From Gemmatimonadota bacterium (GTDB taxonomy: Bacteria; Latescibacterota; UBA2968; GCA-2709665): a stretch of 64,000 nt of DNA. The position numbers and the translations under genes are program-made. Positions within the stretch are counted from its first letter, which is position 1, and every line of letters begins with the position of its first letter. The notes below the pieces were generated by a model. The model was not told the origin of the DNA. It was given only the letters and a program-made list of their open reading frames with translations, and searched no databases. This document shows, piece by piece, positions 35,660-44,098 of the stretch. The DNA is taken from positions 372,001 to 436,000 of the forward strand of contig JAPPFJ010000035.1 of the NCBI GenBank assembly GCA_028877215.1. Reading direction: 5' to 3'.

Positions 35660-36703
35660 TCACACGTGAAAGATGTACAGATCCCGGTCTACTTCGGACG
35701 GCGCCACCCGCGCGCCGTTCCGTCGATGGCTCTCGGCCACGGCGAAACAGGCCTCCGTGACGTGGTGCGTGACCTCCACGTTGCCCAGCGAGGGCGCTCC
35801 CGATTCGTGCGCGGCCACCAGGTCCTCCAGGCATTCGACCACGGCGCTCCGCGGTTCCACCTCCGGAAATGCGGCAGCTTCTACGGACGGACGAACTCCC
35901 CTACCGGGTTCCACCTTGCGCAATTCCCAGCCTACACCGTTGTTCCGCGACCGAATCGCCCCGTCGCTTCCCACCACCTCGAATTCCCAATGACCGGCGG
36001 GAATGGTCCACGCTTCCGCGCCGTCTTCGAATTCCAGGTGATACCTCGACACCGGATCTTCATCCAGGCGGTTGTTCTCTATCGCCAGGTCCTCCGGAAG
36101 CAGCTCTCCCCGCACCCGCGCGATCTTCGGATCGCCCAGCAGATACGAAAGCGTGTCGATCGAATGGACGTGTCCGTGCAGAAGATTCGAACGGGAAAAA
36201 TGCACCGCCACGCTGACCTTGCCGATTTCCCCCTGCGCGATCAGCGCCCTCGCCGCGTGGTAGCGGTTGTCGAACCGCCGCAGGACACCGGTATTGAACA
36301 CGGTCCCGTGTTCCCTGCAGGCATCCCGGACCGCGTCGGCTTCGGCCATCGAACACGCCATCGCCTTCTCCAGGTAGAGCATCGGTACGCCAGCCCGGGC
36401 GACCGCCACCCCCATCTCGGCGTGCAGGACGCCTTTTGTGCACACCGCGACCATATCCGGCCGTTCCACTTCGATCATCTCGAGATAATCCTCGTACAAC
36501 GCCTCTACGCCCCACTTGTCGCCAAATGCGCGCCGCTTTTCCTCCACGAGGTCCGACCCGGCCACGAGTTCCAGGCGTTCGCTCGCCTTGCACGACGCCG
36601 CCACCGAATACGGCAGCGTGATTGATGGATAGCCAACCACTTCCTCGTCGATCGTACTGCCCATTCGCCCCAAACCGACAATCGCAACACGATACGTCTT
36701 CAT
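35660..36703 (-). CDS. Gfo/Idh/MocA family oxidoreductase
   Basis: A 347-residue NAD(P)-dependent sugar dehydrogenase. VAIVGLGRMGSTIDEE is the Rossmann motif at residues 6-21, CTKGVLHAEMGVAVARAG follows, and the family EKP signature reads EKAMACS here, where Lys is kept and Pro is replaced by Ala. The C-terminal domain is a beta-sheet (VRGELLPEDLAIENN). The substrate is probably a sugar or inositol derivative. The ATG at 36703 follows GGGAG by seven bases. It heads the run of class V aminotransferase and, past the tandem repeat, the isomerase and transporter genes. Confidence 0.88.
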   Translation of the reverse strand: MKTYRVAIVGLGRMGSTIDEEVVGYPSITLPYSVAASCKASERLELVAGSDLVEEKRRAFGDKWGVEALYEDYLEMIEVERPDMVAVCTKGVLHAEMGVAVARAGVPMLYLEKAMACSMAEADAVRDACREHGTVFNTGVLRRFDNRYHAARALIAQGEIGKVSVAVHFSRSNLLHGHVHSIDTLSYLLGDPKIARVRGELLPEDLAIENNRLDEDPVSRYHLEFEDGAEAWTIPAGHWEFEVVGSDGAIRSRNNGVGWELRKVEPGRGVRPSVEAAAFPEVEPRSAVVECLEDLVAAHESGAPSLGNVEVTHHVTEACFAVAESHRRNGARVAPSEVDRDLYIFHV

Positions 36704-37018
36704 AGGTCTGCTCCCTTTACCCGTCCGTAAATGAAGCCCATCCGGGCTGATGATCAGCGTTCAGCCGTAAGTGTTCAGCACGCCCCGCCCCTCAACGCCG
36801 GCTTTCGTTTTTCAGCCTTCCGCAGGTGGTACATCAGGGGTCGGAGAGATGCATTTTAACACCCCAAATCGGAAGCGTCAAGGCCAAAAACGCACTTTCA
36901 GAGTCCCCGCTTGCGCCGGCGCCGCCAATGCCTTATTATTGCGGAACAACTCAAATGCTTCAGAGCGAAACAGATGGGCCGTCAGACAGGGGCGGATCAA
37001 ACCGGAACGGGCATCACC
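36704..37018. other. Intergenic, nothing recognised
   Basis: About 315 bases between the divergent dehydrogenase and GNAT genes. Apart from vague GTTCAGCCGTAAGTGTTCAG-like text there is no hairpin or repeat I can support. If the GNAT gene starts earlier than annotated, its N-terminus would lie here. Confidence 0.35.
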
Positions 37019-37555
37019 ATGCAGGAAGGTCACGTCATCGAATCCTGTTCGATTGAAGGCACCGAAACGCGTTTTCGGTATCCTCGCTGGAACGACCTGG
37101 ACGCCTTCATCGACATGCACCGGACGCTTACTCGCGAGAAAGTCATGTGCAGGCGCCTTGAACTCGACGCCGCTTCCGGGGGCCGCGAACTCTCGCAGGC
37201 TCTGATCGGGCTTAAACAGAAGCGGTCGAGTTACCTGCTCGTCGAGCAGGACGGGGTTCTCGTGGGCGAAGGATTCACATTGAGAAGCGGCCACGACTAT
37301 TGTACGATCGGCCTGGCCCTGGTGGCACGAGCGCGTGGCCGTGGAACTGGCACTCGCCTTATGCAGGTTCTGGAAGACGAGTCCCGGAAGCTCGGCGCGC
37401 GCAGGCTGTACCTCACCGTCTGGTCCGCCAATATCTCCGCGGTCCACGTCTACCGTAAAGTCGGTTACGTCGAATCCGGCCGCCGTCCGGATTGGGTGTT
37501 GATGGACTCCGGCGAGACATGCGATCTTATCGATATGGTGAAGATCATCGAATAG
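37019..37555 (+). CDS. GNAT family N-acetyltransferase
   Basis: A 178-residue GNAT protein. The core fold shows RYPRWNDLDAFIDMHRTLTR as strand 1 and helix 1, SYLLVEQDGVLVGEG as the central strands, and the acetyl-CoA loop RARGRGTGTRLMQVL (R-G-R-G-T-G, motif A). LTVWSANISAVHVYRKVGYVE is the C-terminal motif with the usual Asn-Ala-Tyr geometry. The substrate is unknown. The start is uncertain: ATG 37019 sits right before the domain but has only a weak GGAA-type ribosome site, and frames upstream could add up to 36 residues. It is isolated on the plus strand. Confidence 0.85.
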   Translation: MQEGHVIESCSIEGTETRFRYPRWNDLDAFIDMHRTLTREKVMCRRLELDAASGGRELSQALIGLKQKRSSYLLVEQDGVLVGEGFTLRSGHDYCTIGLALVARARGRGTGTRLMQVLEDESRKLGARRLYLTVWSANISAVHVYRKVGYVESGRRPDWVLMDSGETCDLIDMVKIIE

Positions 37556-37632
37556 AAGCAAAAAGCTAAAGGCGGGTAGACGTTAGACGGGAGACGGAAG
37601 AGGGGAGGCAACCACACCCCAGCCCACCACCT

Positions 37633-37759
37633 GGTGAGACGCAAGACGGGAGACGGGAGAGATTTCCAGCCTTGTAAGGATTATTCTCGTGCCGGAGGCA
37701 ACGAAGAACTATTAATCGGGCAAGTGCTTCATCTAACGTCTCCCCTCTTACCTCTCACC
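37633..37759 (-). repeat. GAGACG interspersed element, copy C (inverted)
   Basis: The reverse complement of this segment matches the other copies: arms GGTGAGACGCAAGACGGGAG and CTAACGTCTCCCCTC, and core CCTTGTAAGG with TTCTCGTGCCGGAGGCAA. A further, truncated left arm (GTAGACGTTAGACGGGAGAC) precedes it at about 37575-37596. It lies between the GNAT and aconitase X genes. Confidence 0.65.
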
Positions 37760-37825
37760 GCCTTTAGGCGACCCTTGCGGTCGCATTTTCAATCATAGTT
37801 TTCTCGAGAGTTGTCGGGGACGCCC

Positions 37826-39115
37826 ATGAAGTTGACCTGTGAAGAGAAGGCGATGCTGGCAGGAGAGATGGGATCTGCGGCGGCGACAGCCTTGGCGCGG
37901 CAGATGGAGGTGGGTACGTTCTTTCGCGCGGAGGACTTCGTGCCGGTCCAAACGGTACACGCGATGGCGGACATCGAGGCGCTGGCGGATCCGGGGCTCC
38001 GCTTTCTGGAGGAAACCGCCGCGGCGGGCGCGCGTTTCCGGGTCCCGGTGACGACCAACCCGAGGAGCGTGGACTTCGCCCTGTGGCGTGACGTGGGACA
38101 GGACGAGGATACGGTAGCCAGGGAACGCCGTATCGTGAAGGCGCTGACGGCGATGGGCGCGCTGCCTTGCAACACCTGCATCAACTATCAGACCGTGGAC
38201 CCGCCGCGATTCGGCGAACATCTGGGCTGGGGCGATACGGGCACGGTGATCTTCGCGAACTCCGTTGCCGGCGCCAGATCGAACTTCGAGGCCGGGCCCG
38301 CGGCCGTGTGGGCGGGCCTTACGGGACGGGTGCCGCGCTACGGGTTCCACCTTCCCGAGAAGCGGCGGGGCACCGTTCGCGTGATGGTTGAGGACCCGCC
38401 GAAGTCAAATAGCGATTGGGGCGCGATCGGCTGCGTTGTGGGGCGGCGGGTGGACGACTACTGGCGTGTTCCGGTATTCGAGGGCATTCGGGAAAGGCCG
38501 TCGACCGACGACCTGAAGCACCTCGGCGCGGCGCTGGCCAGTTACGGGTCGCTGGCGATGTTTCATATGGTGGGGGTGACGCCCGAGGCCCGAACGGCCG
38601 AAGAGGCTTATGGAGGTCCAGAGCCGGAGGAGACGATCGTGATATCGCCCGGAACGCTGCGGGCGGCGTACGATTCCTTCCAGCCTGAGAAAGATGCGGT
38701 CGACCTCGTCGTGTGCGGTACGCCGCAACTTTCGCTCTTCGAACTTCAGTCGATCGCGGAACTGCTGCGGGGTCGGCGCGTTCATCCCGACACGACGCTG
38801 TATCTGACCACGAATTATCAGATCAAAGCGCTGGCGGATCGAATGGGATACACGGAATTGGTTGAAGAGGCGGGAGGGAGGATCCTTGCGGGAGTCTGTT
38901 TCTATATCATGAACGCCCGGGTCTTACAAGAACGATTCAGCTACCGGACACTGGTGACGAATTCGGCGAAACTGGCGAATATCATTTCCGGATATGGATA
39001 CAATCCGGTATTCCGGCCGGTCGAGACATGCATCGATGCGGCGGTGACCGGAAGAGTCGCGTCGAGGGACGGCGACGGAAACTTTCCCTGCGACGCTTCG
39101 CCGGTTGGTCGATAG
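37826..39115 (+). CDS. Aconitase X catalytic (large) subunit
   Basis: A 429-residue AcnX/DUF521 large subunit. The start MKLTCEEKAMLAGEMG, the block FRVPVTTNPRSVDF, the cysteine pair PCNTCINYQ (candidate cluster ligands) and IFANSVAGARSNFEAGP are characteristic. Bacterial two-subunit AcnX is known as a cis-3-hydroxy-L-proline dehydratase, while the archaeal homologue acts on mevalonate 5-phosphate. The reaction here is not settled. ATG 37826 is taken, with GGGGA about six bases upstream; a TTG at 37811 is less convincing. The small subunit follows nine bases later. Confidence 0.88.
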   Translation: MKLTCEEKAMLAGEMGSAAATALARQMEVGTFFRAEDFVPVQTVHAMADIEALADPGLRFLEETAAAGARFRVPVTTNPRSVDFALWRDVGQDEDTVARERRIVKALTAMGALPCNTCINYQTVDPPRFGEHLGWGDTGTVIFANSVAGARSNFEAGPAAVWAGLTGRVPRYGFHLPEKRRGTVRVMVEDPPKSNSDWGAIGCVVGRRVDDYWRVPVFEGIRERPSTDDLKHLGAALASYGSLAMFHMVGVTPEARTAEEAYGGPEPEETIVISPGTLRAAYDSFQPEKDAVDLVVCGTPQLSLFELQSIAELLRGRRVHPDTTLYLTTNYQIKALADRMGYTELVEEAGGRILAGVCFYIMNARVLQERFSYRTLVTNSAKLANIISGYGYNPVFRPVETCIDAAVTGRVASRDGDGNFPCDASPVGR

Positions 39116-39124
39116 AGAGCAATA

Positions 39125-39553
39125 ATGACTGAGACCACTGTACTTCGCGGGCATCCGGGTGTCGGAGCCGATGCGGAAGGGCTCGCGCTGGTGTGCGACG
39201 AGGGCTTCAGCGCGCGGTACGACTATGATCGGTACCGGGGTGTGATCAGCCGGCAGACCCATCCGCTCTACGGGCAGTCGATCGCAGGAAAAATCGTCGT
39301 GTTCCGCACGTCCAAGGGCGGCGTGGCCACGTCGTGGATGATGCTCGACATGGTTGAGAGGGGCACCTGCCCGGCCGGATTCATCTTCGGCCGTACCAAT
39401 CCGGTGATGGTGCAGGGCGCGGTGCTGGCGAACGTGGCGTTGATGCACGAACTCGAACCCGACCCGCTGGCGACCATCCGGACCGGCGATACCGTACGTA
39501 TGCGGCCCGCTGAAGGGGTGGTGGAGGTGGCGAGGAAGCTGTCAATCGGCTGA
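39125..39553 (+). CDS. Aconitase X swivel (small) subunit, DUF126
   Basis: A 142-residue DUF126 swivelling domain protein. VLRGHPGVGADAEGLALVCD opens it, followed by FSARYDYDRYRGVIS, HPLYGQSIAGKIVVF and FRTSKGGVATSWMM. In eukaryotic and other AcnX proteins this domain is fused to the large subunit; here it is a separate gene nine bases downstream, so the complex is heteromeric. It closes the active site of the large subunit. It ends about 100 bases before the convergent toxin gene. Confidence 0.88.
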   Translation: MTETTVLRGHPGVGADAEGLALVCDEGFSARYDYDRYRGVISRQTHPLYGQSIAGKIVVFRTSKGGVATSWMMLDMVERGTCPAGFIFGRTNPVMVQGAVLANVALMHELEPDPLATIRTGDTVRMRPAEGVVEVARKLSIG

Positions 39554-39650
39554 AGACGACACCAAATGGCGTTCTCCTTTTGTTTACTTCACATCATCGC
39601 TTCCTTTTGTACGCACCCTGCCGGGTTTCAATACTCAAGACTACAGCCCT

Positions 39651-39860
39651 TCAATTTTCCCAAGCATAAAAGACTCGGTAATTTCCGGCCCTGAAATAAA
39701 AAGTGGGGCCCGCATTTGGCGAGTCCCGTTTCTTTCTGGAGCCTCTCGTCGGAGCGCCTACCTGCAATGTTTCCAGCTTTGATACAATCTGTGTCGCGAT
39801 ATCATCTCTTAGATTCTCCAGCACCTTTCCTGCAGCCAGCGAAAGCAAATAATCAGCCAC
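39651..39860 (-). CDS. RelE/ParE-like toxin of a type II toxin-antitoxin pair
   Basis: A 69-residue protein, short for the family (usually 80-100), whose C-terminus ends GPTFYFRAGNYRVFYAWEN. This resembles the YRLRVGDYRVIYEI signature of RelE/ParE ribosome-dependent or gyrase-acting toxins. The N-terminus contains SLAAGKVLENLRDD and IVSKLETLQ helices of the same fold. The start is GTG 39860, overlapping the last base of the upstream stop (TAGTG), which indicates translational coupling. The pair is the second gene of a small minus-strand operon in a rather AT-rich, possibly acquired, patch. Activity is untested; the shortness could mean degeneration. Confidence 0.6.
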   Translation of the reverse strand: MADYLLSLAAGKVLENLRDDIATQIVSKLETLQVGAPTRGSRKKRDSPNAGPTFYFRAGNYRVFYAWEN

Positions 39861-40078
39861 TATTTCGACGGTTTCCTCTTCAAGTTCTCGACGAGTTTTT
39901 TGGTCTCGTCGGCCGACATAATCTCGATCTTGCCATCCTTATAATCTCGATACAGCTCAGCACCACGTTGGCGCTCCCAGGAATCGTCAACAACCTTGTC
40001 AACCCGGTCCCCAAGCCGCTCTCCGCGTATTACTCTGTCAATCAGCCTAATTGCCCCGTCGACAATCGCAAGACCCAC
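39860..40078 (-). CDS. Addiction-module antitoxin-like protein
   Basis: A 72-residue acidic/basic helical protein. GTG 40078 is chosen because GGAGG lies seven bases upstream; a longer frame would begin at 40111. Its C-terminal KDGKIEIMSADETKKLVENL resembles the C-terminal tail of TIGR02574-type addiction-module proteins (YxxGxIxxxxxEExxxxL). It immediately precedes the RelE/ParE-like toxin gene and is coupled to it by the TAGTG overlap. The antitoxin probably neutralises the toxin by folding on it and may autorepress. Gene order (antitoxin then toxin) is the usual one. The N-terminal half is not strongly diagnostic. Confidence 0.5.
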   Translation of the reverse strand: MGLAIVDGAIRLIDRVIRGERLGDRVDKVVDDSWERQRGAELYRDYKDGKIEIMSADETKKLVENLKRKPSK

Positions 40079-40406
40079 AACATTACCTCCACAAATGTCT
40101 ACGCTTCTCACTTGCCAAGAACCCGCCTATGCGCACCAAAAGGCGCTCCCGCGCGTTCTTGAGCCCGGTCTCACAACTGCATAGTTGCGCATCTGGAGCG
40201 ACTGCCGTACTCATTTCATCAAGTAGTCCGTTATTCAAATCCATCGGCGATTTGATGCCTTAACACCAAGATAACGTCTTTTTGAGTAAAATACAATCCT
40301 CCATCGGTATTTTTCGATTTAATCTGAGCATTCGGCATCTGTAGACCTGGCCGATTCGACGAATATAGCTGTTTAAGGGTTGACGACAACTTATGAGGCA
40401 CGATAA
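40079..40406. other. Intergenic, nothing recognised
   Basis: These 328 bases lie between the divergent antitoxin gene and the kinase gene. No gene, repeat or terminator is evident. It must hold promoters for both. It is more AT-rich than the flanking metabolic genes. Confidence 0.35.
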
Positions 40407-41090
40407 ATGATGGAACAGAAATCACGGCTGGGACAGATCATCATTCTGAACGGCGCTCCGCGATCCGGGAAGTCGAGCATTGCCACTGCGATCCAGGAAG
40501 CGACCGATGAACTTTGGATGAATCTGGGCGCAGATCGTTACATGCGCATTACACCCGAACAGTATCGTCCGGGCGTCGGGTTACGTCCGGCCGGGATTGA
40601 GAAAATGGAAGAAAAACCGTTCGCACGAAGAGAGAAGATCGAAGCCTTAGTGCCAACAATGTATGCAGCGATGTATGACTCGATTGCCGCACACAGTCGT
40701 CTCGGCATAAACGTCGTTACTGACGTCGGTCACCATGACGACTACGATGTTCCTCTGGGAATCCTTTACGATTGCGCGCGGCGAATGGAAGGTCTGCCGG
40801 TTCTGTTCGTTGGCGTGCGTTGTCCTGTTGAAATCGTATGGGAACGGCGGCGCAACACGTGGCTCAAGGATCAGCGAATTGCGGATAACACGTCTCCGCC
40901 TTACAGCGTGCATCGATGGAATCGCGAAGTCCACAGACCCGGAATCTACGACCTCCAGGTAGATACCGCAGAGATGAGTCCGGAGGAATGCAGCCAGGCG
41001 ATAATAAAACATCTGACACACGGCCCCAAACCCACGGCCTTCAGGAGGCTTGCCTCAGTGTCGGCGTGCGACCGAAAAGAGCGGAGATAG
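40407..41090 (+). CDS. Chloramphenicol phosphotransferase-like kinase (CPT family)
   Basis: A 227-residue P-loop kinase. The start is QIIILNGAPRSGKSSIA, with Walker A GAPRSGKSS at residues 16-24. NLGADRYMRITPEQYRPG follows as the CPT-type segment, with the candidate catalytic Asp, and VVTDVGHHDDYD and RCPVEIVWERRR lie downstream. CPT relatives phosphorylate small hydroxylated compounds, though many homologues have unknown substrates. Starts are ATG 40407 (GAGG eight bases upstream) or 40410. Relative to the 178-residue Streptomyces enzyme it has a longer C-terminus. The last 20 or so codons share DNA similarity with the downstream flank of the second lipoprotein gene. Confidence 0.75.
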   Translation: MMEQKSRLGQIIILNGAPRSGKSSIATAIQEATDELWMNLGADRYMRITPEQYRPGVGLRPAGIEKMEEKPFARREKIEALVPTMYAAMYDSIAAHSRLGINVVTDVGHHDDYDVPLGILYDCARRMEGLPVLFVGVRCPVEIVWERRRNTWLKDQRIADNTSPPYSVHRWNREVHRPGIYDLQVDTAEMSPEECSQAIIKHLTHGPKPTAFRRLASVSACDRKERR

Positions 41091-41197
41091 CGAGTACAAC
41101 TCGTTGTTGACAAATCGGCTGCGTATCGCTCACTGACAGTCCGGCGGCAGGATGAATGAAATCAACGCGAAATCCATGGTTGTCCCGGCGACCTTTC

Positions 41198-42367
41198 TCA
41201 GTTCCGCTGCAACATAACCGCGTATTTTTCTATCGTACCGATGGATCTGTCGGCAACTTGCCTGCGAGGTGGTCTCCAAATATATAGGAATTCTTGCGCG
41301 GCCGTGATGGCTCCCATATCCACACCGTCGTGGCTGAACGGCTGAAAGATTCCACTCGTAACGTCATCCAGATCAAACACATCAAGCGACCCGGACGGAT
41401 TTATCATATACATGACCCATTCCCACCTTCGAGATCCTGGATGGTCGTATGAAACCAATAGATATTGATCCCGGATTAATGTCATCGATCCTACAAGGGA
41501 AAAATCCCGTTGTTCCAAATCATCAAAGTTTCCACGCCCGATATCGTGGTAGCGATCGGGCAACGCAACGAATCCATTCGGGCGCCGGCCGAATTTCGCC
41601 GTAATCTCACCTGTTCCCGCGTCGATCTCTTTGACCATGTAGTCATTCGGGCCAAGATAATAAAACACCTGCAGCGAAGCGTTATAGCACAACTGCGCCG
41701 CACTTCTATACCGAAACGACACAAAACTCTGATTTCGATTGGAAAGCGGTGTACTGCTAAAAACTTCCCACGTCACCTGGTCCCGGCGCTGTAATTCCAT
41801 GATAAGGCTTGAGTTTACACGTAGAGTAAATATCTCTCCTTTGCGACCGGCATGGATCTTCGATGCACCGACAGATTCGGCCTGATCCAGAAATTGGCCC
41901 GTGCGATCGAACCGGAGGATTTGCCCTCGAGCCGGATCAAGGAGATAGACCCTGCCCTCAGGATCGATCGACATACCGTAGGCCGACAAATGCTCCCCGG
42001 GACCTCTGCCAGTACGCCCGAATGAGCGAATGTACCTGTTCTCTCGGTAGTTGATTTCGTGCGCCCGATGGCTTTCAAAGTCCGTAACCAACAAGGTGCC
42101 CTCAGGTGAAATACCCATCCAACGTACAAGTCCGATCCCGGGAATGTCCTGATTTAACCCAAGCTCGAGGGTTTCTTGCAATTCAAGTGCCACTTTCCCA
42201 GCATATCGCAGTTGCTTCTCGGGAATGCGCTCGTCATCCGATACCCCTTCCAGGACCCGATCCCCTCCGCAGCCTGCAATGGTACCCACAATGAGCGCGC
42301 CAGCGATCAGAAAGACGTGCACAGGAATTATCGAGCTCGAATTGGCGTGCGTACGATCCCTAATCAT
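41198..42367 (-). CDS. Beta-propeller (NHL/6-bladed) lipoprotein, copy 1
   Basis: A 389-residue exported lipoprotein. The signal sequence VFLIAGALIVGTIAGCGG has a lipobox I-A-G-C with Cys near residue 33. The mature protein is made of propeller repeats such as MGISPEGTLLVTD, MSIDPEGRVYLLD, RYIRSFGRTGRGPGEHLSA and ILRFDRTGQFL, the pattern of 6-bladed NHL-like proteins. The paralogue immediately upstream (42625-43800) matches it along its full length, including the C-terminal IWRPPRRQVADRSIGTIEKY. The ATG at 42367 follows GAGGAG by eight bases. It is the last gene of the ECF-sigma run, and the probable role is sensing or binding at the cell envelope. Confidence 0.8.
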   Translation of the reverse strand: MIRDRTHANSSSIIPVHVFLIAGALIVGTIAGCGGDRVLEGVSDDERIPEKQLRYAGKVALELQETLELGLNQDIPGIGLVRWMGISPEGTLLVTDFESHRAHEINYRENRYIRSFGRTGRGPGEHLSAYGMSIDPEGRVYLLDPARGQILRFDRTGQFLDQAESVGASKIHAGRKGEIFTLRVNSSLIMELQRRDQVTWEVFSSTPLSNRNQSFVSFRYRSAAQLCYNASLQVFYYLGPNDYMVKEIDAGTGEITAKFGRRPNGFVALPDRYHDIGRGNFDDLEQRDFSLVGSMTLIRDQYLLVSYDHPGSRRWEWVMYMINPSGSLDVFDLDDVTSGIFQPFSHDGVDMGAITAAQEFLYIWRPPRRQVADRSIGTIEKYAVMLQRN

Positions 42368-42624
42368 TGGTGTTCTCCTCGAATTGTGTTTTCCTTGCCG
42401 CCGTCCTCGACAGTCCCTTCGGTCGCGACCCCACAGCCTTCAAGAGGTTTGCTGGGATGTCGACACGCGACCGGACATAGCAGCGATGCCGATTTCGATT
42501 CGCGTAGACACATCGGCCCGCGGATCGGATGCTGACAGCTTGAGGGATAAATGAAATGGAATCTTCGCGATATCCCTGAGCGTCCAGGCGACCTTCTGGA
42601 ACAGGTAAATCGCAGTCACCGACC

Positions 42625-43800
42625 TTAATTCAGTTCCAACACAACCGCGTATTTTTCTATCGTACCGATGGATCTATCCGCAACTTGCCTACGAGGCGGT
42701 CTCCAGATATATATGGATTCTTTCGCGGCGGTGATTGCTCCCATCCTCGGCACACCGCCGTGGCCGCTGAATCGCCGAAGGCGTCCACTCGTAGCGTCAT
42801 CCAGATCGAACACATCAAACTTCCCGGACGGGTTTATCATATAGACGACCCATTCCCTCGTTAAAGTTTCCGGGTGGTCGTATGAGACGAACAGATATCG
42901 ATCCTCAACCAATGTCATAGATCCTACAGTGGTAATATCCAATTGCGTCAATTCGTCAAAAGTTCCACGCCCGATATTGTGGAATAGATCGGGCACCGCA
43001 ACGAATTCTTTCGGGCGCCGGCCGAATCTTGCCGTAATCTCACCTGTTACCGCATCGATCTCTTTGATCATGTAGTCGTTCGGGCCCAGATAATAAAACA
43101 CCTGCAACGAAGCGTTATAGCACAACTTTGCGAGATGTCTCATCCGAAACGACACGTAACTCTGTTTCGGATCGGAAAGCGGTGTACGGCTCAACACTCC
43201 CCACGTCGCAGGGTCCCGGCGCTGTAATTCCATGATAAGACTCGAGTTTACGCGTAGAAAAAACACCCCATCATTGCGACCGGCGTGAATCTTCGATACC
43301 CCGATAGATTGGGTCCGATCCAGGAATCGGCCCTTGCGATCATACCGGAGGATCTGCCCTTGAACCCCGTCAAGGAGATAGACCCTGCCCTCAGGATCCA
43401 TCGTCATATTGTCAGCTGACAAATGCTCACCGGGACCTCTACCTGTACGCCCGAATGAGCGAATGTACTCTAAGTCCCGGTAGTTGATTTCGTGCGCCTG
43501 ATGGCTTTCACGGTCGGTAACCATCAAGGTGCCCTCAGGTGAAATACCCATCCACTCAACATCCCCAAACTCAAGCATGTCCTTGTCAATCACAAGCTCG
43601 ACGCTCTCTCGCAATTCAAGCGCCACTTTCCCTGCATATCGCAGCGGCTTTTCGGGAATGGGCTCTTCATCCGGTATTTCATCCACAACGCCAGTCCATC
43701 CGCACCCGGCAATAGTACCCACCGTGAGCGCGCCGGCGATCAGAAAGACGCGCACGGGAAACATCGAGCTCAAATCAGTATGCGTGTGAACCCTTCTCAT
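42625..43800 (-). CDS. Beta-propeller (NHL/6-bladed) lipoprotein, copy 2
   Basis: A 391-residue paralogue of the gene at 41198-42367, about three-quarters identical by eye. It has the same signal and lipobox (GTIAGCGW) and the same propeller repeats (MGISPEGTLMVTD, MTMDPEGRVYLLD, FGRTGRGPGEHL). Changes include a slightly longer segment (FSGHGGVPRMGAIT) near the C-terminus. ATG 43800 is preferred over a TTG at 43812; GAGAAC is a weak ribosome site. It is 298 bases downstream of the thioredoxin gene stop. The tandem pair shares flanking sequence too, so it came from a DNA-level duplication. Confidence 0.8.
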   Translation of the reverse strand: MRRVHTHTDLSSMFPVRVFLIAGALTVGTIAGCGWTGVVDEIPDEEPIPEKPLRYAGKVALELRESVELVIDKDMLEFGDVEWMGISPEGTLMVTDRESHQAHEINYRDLEYIRSFGRTGRGPGEHLSADNMTMDPEGRVYLLDGVQGQILRYDRKGRFLDRTQSIGVSKIHAGRNDGVFFLRVNSSLIMELQRRDPATWGVLSRTPLSDPKQSYVSFRMRHLAKLCYNASLQVFYYLGPNDYMIKEIDAVTGEITARFGRRPKEFVAVPDLFHNIGRGTFDELTQLDITTVGSMTLVEDRYLFVSYDHPETLTREWVVYMINPSGKFDVFDLDDATSGRLRRFSGHGGVPRMGAITAAKESIYIWRPPRRQVADRSIGTIEKYAVVLELN

Positions 43801-44098
43801 TGATGTTCTCAATTCCGGTTTCCAATCCTTCTTGGAATTCAGGTTCAGATTCCAGACCGAGCGCGGCTACAGGTTCATCTGAGATTCCCTATTGGCTCAC
43901 TCATTAGTCCGCAGGAACATCAGTTGGACTAATTTCAATACAAACAGGGTTAATTGACAGCGCAATTTCGCGTGACCGTGATCGGAAACAAGAACGCCCC
44001 CGAATCCACGTTTTCGAGAGCGTCTATTTCCTCAACCCGCCGGAAGCCAGGTCCGCTTTATTTCCGACATGATGTATCCATACAAGCGACCCTTCCGT

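Noticed and set aside
40407..41090. Chloramphenicol resistance gene
   Set aside because: CPT-family homology is loose, and many homologues act on other substrates; calling it a resistance gene is not supported.
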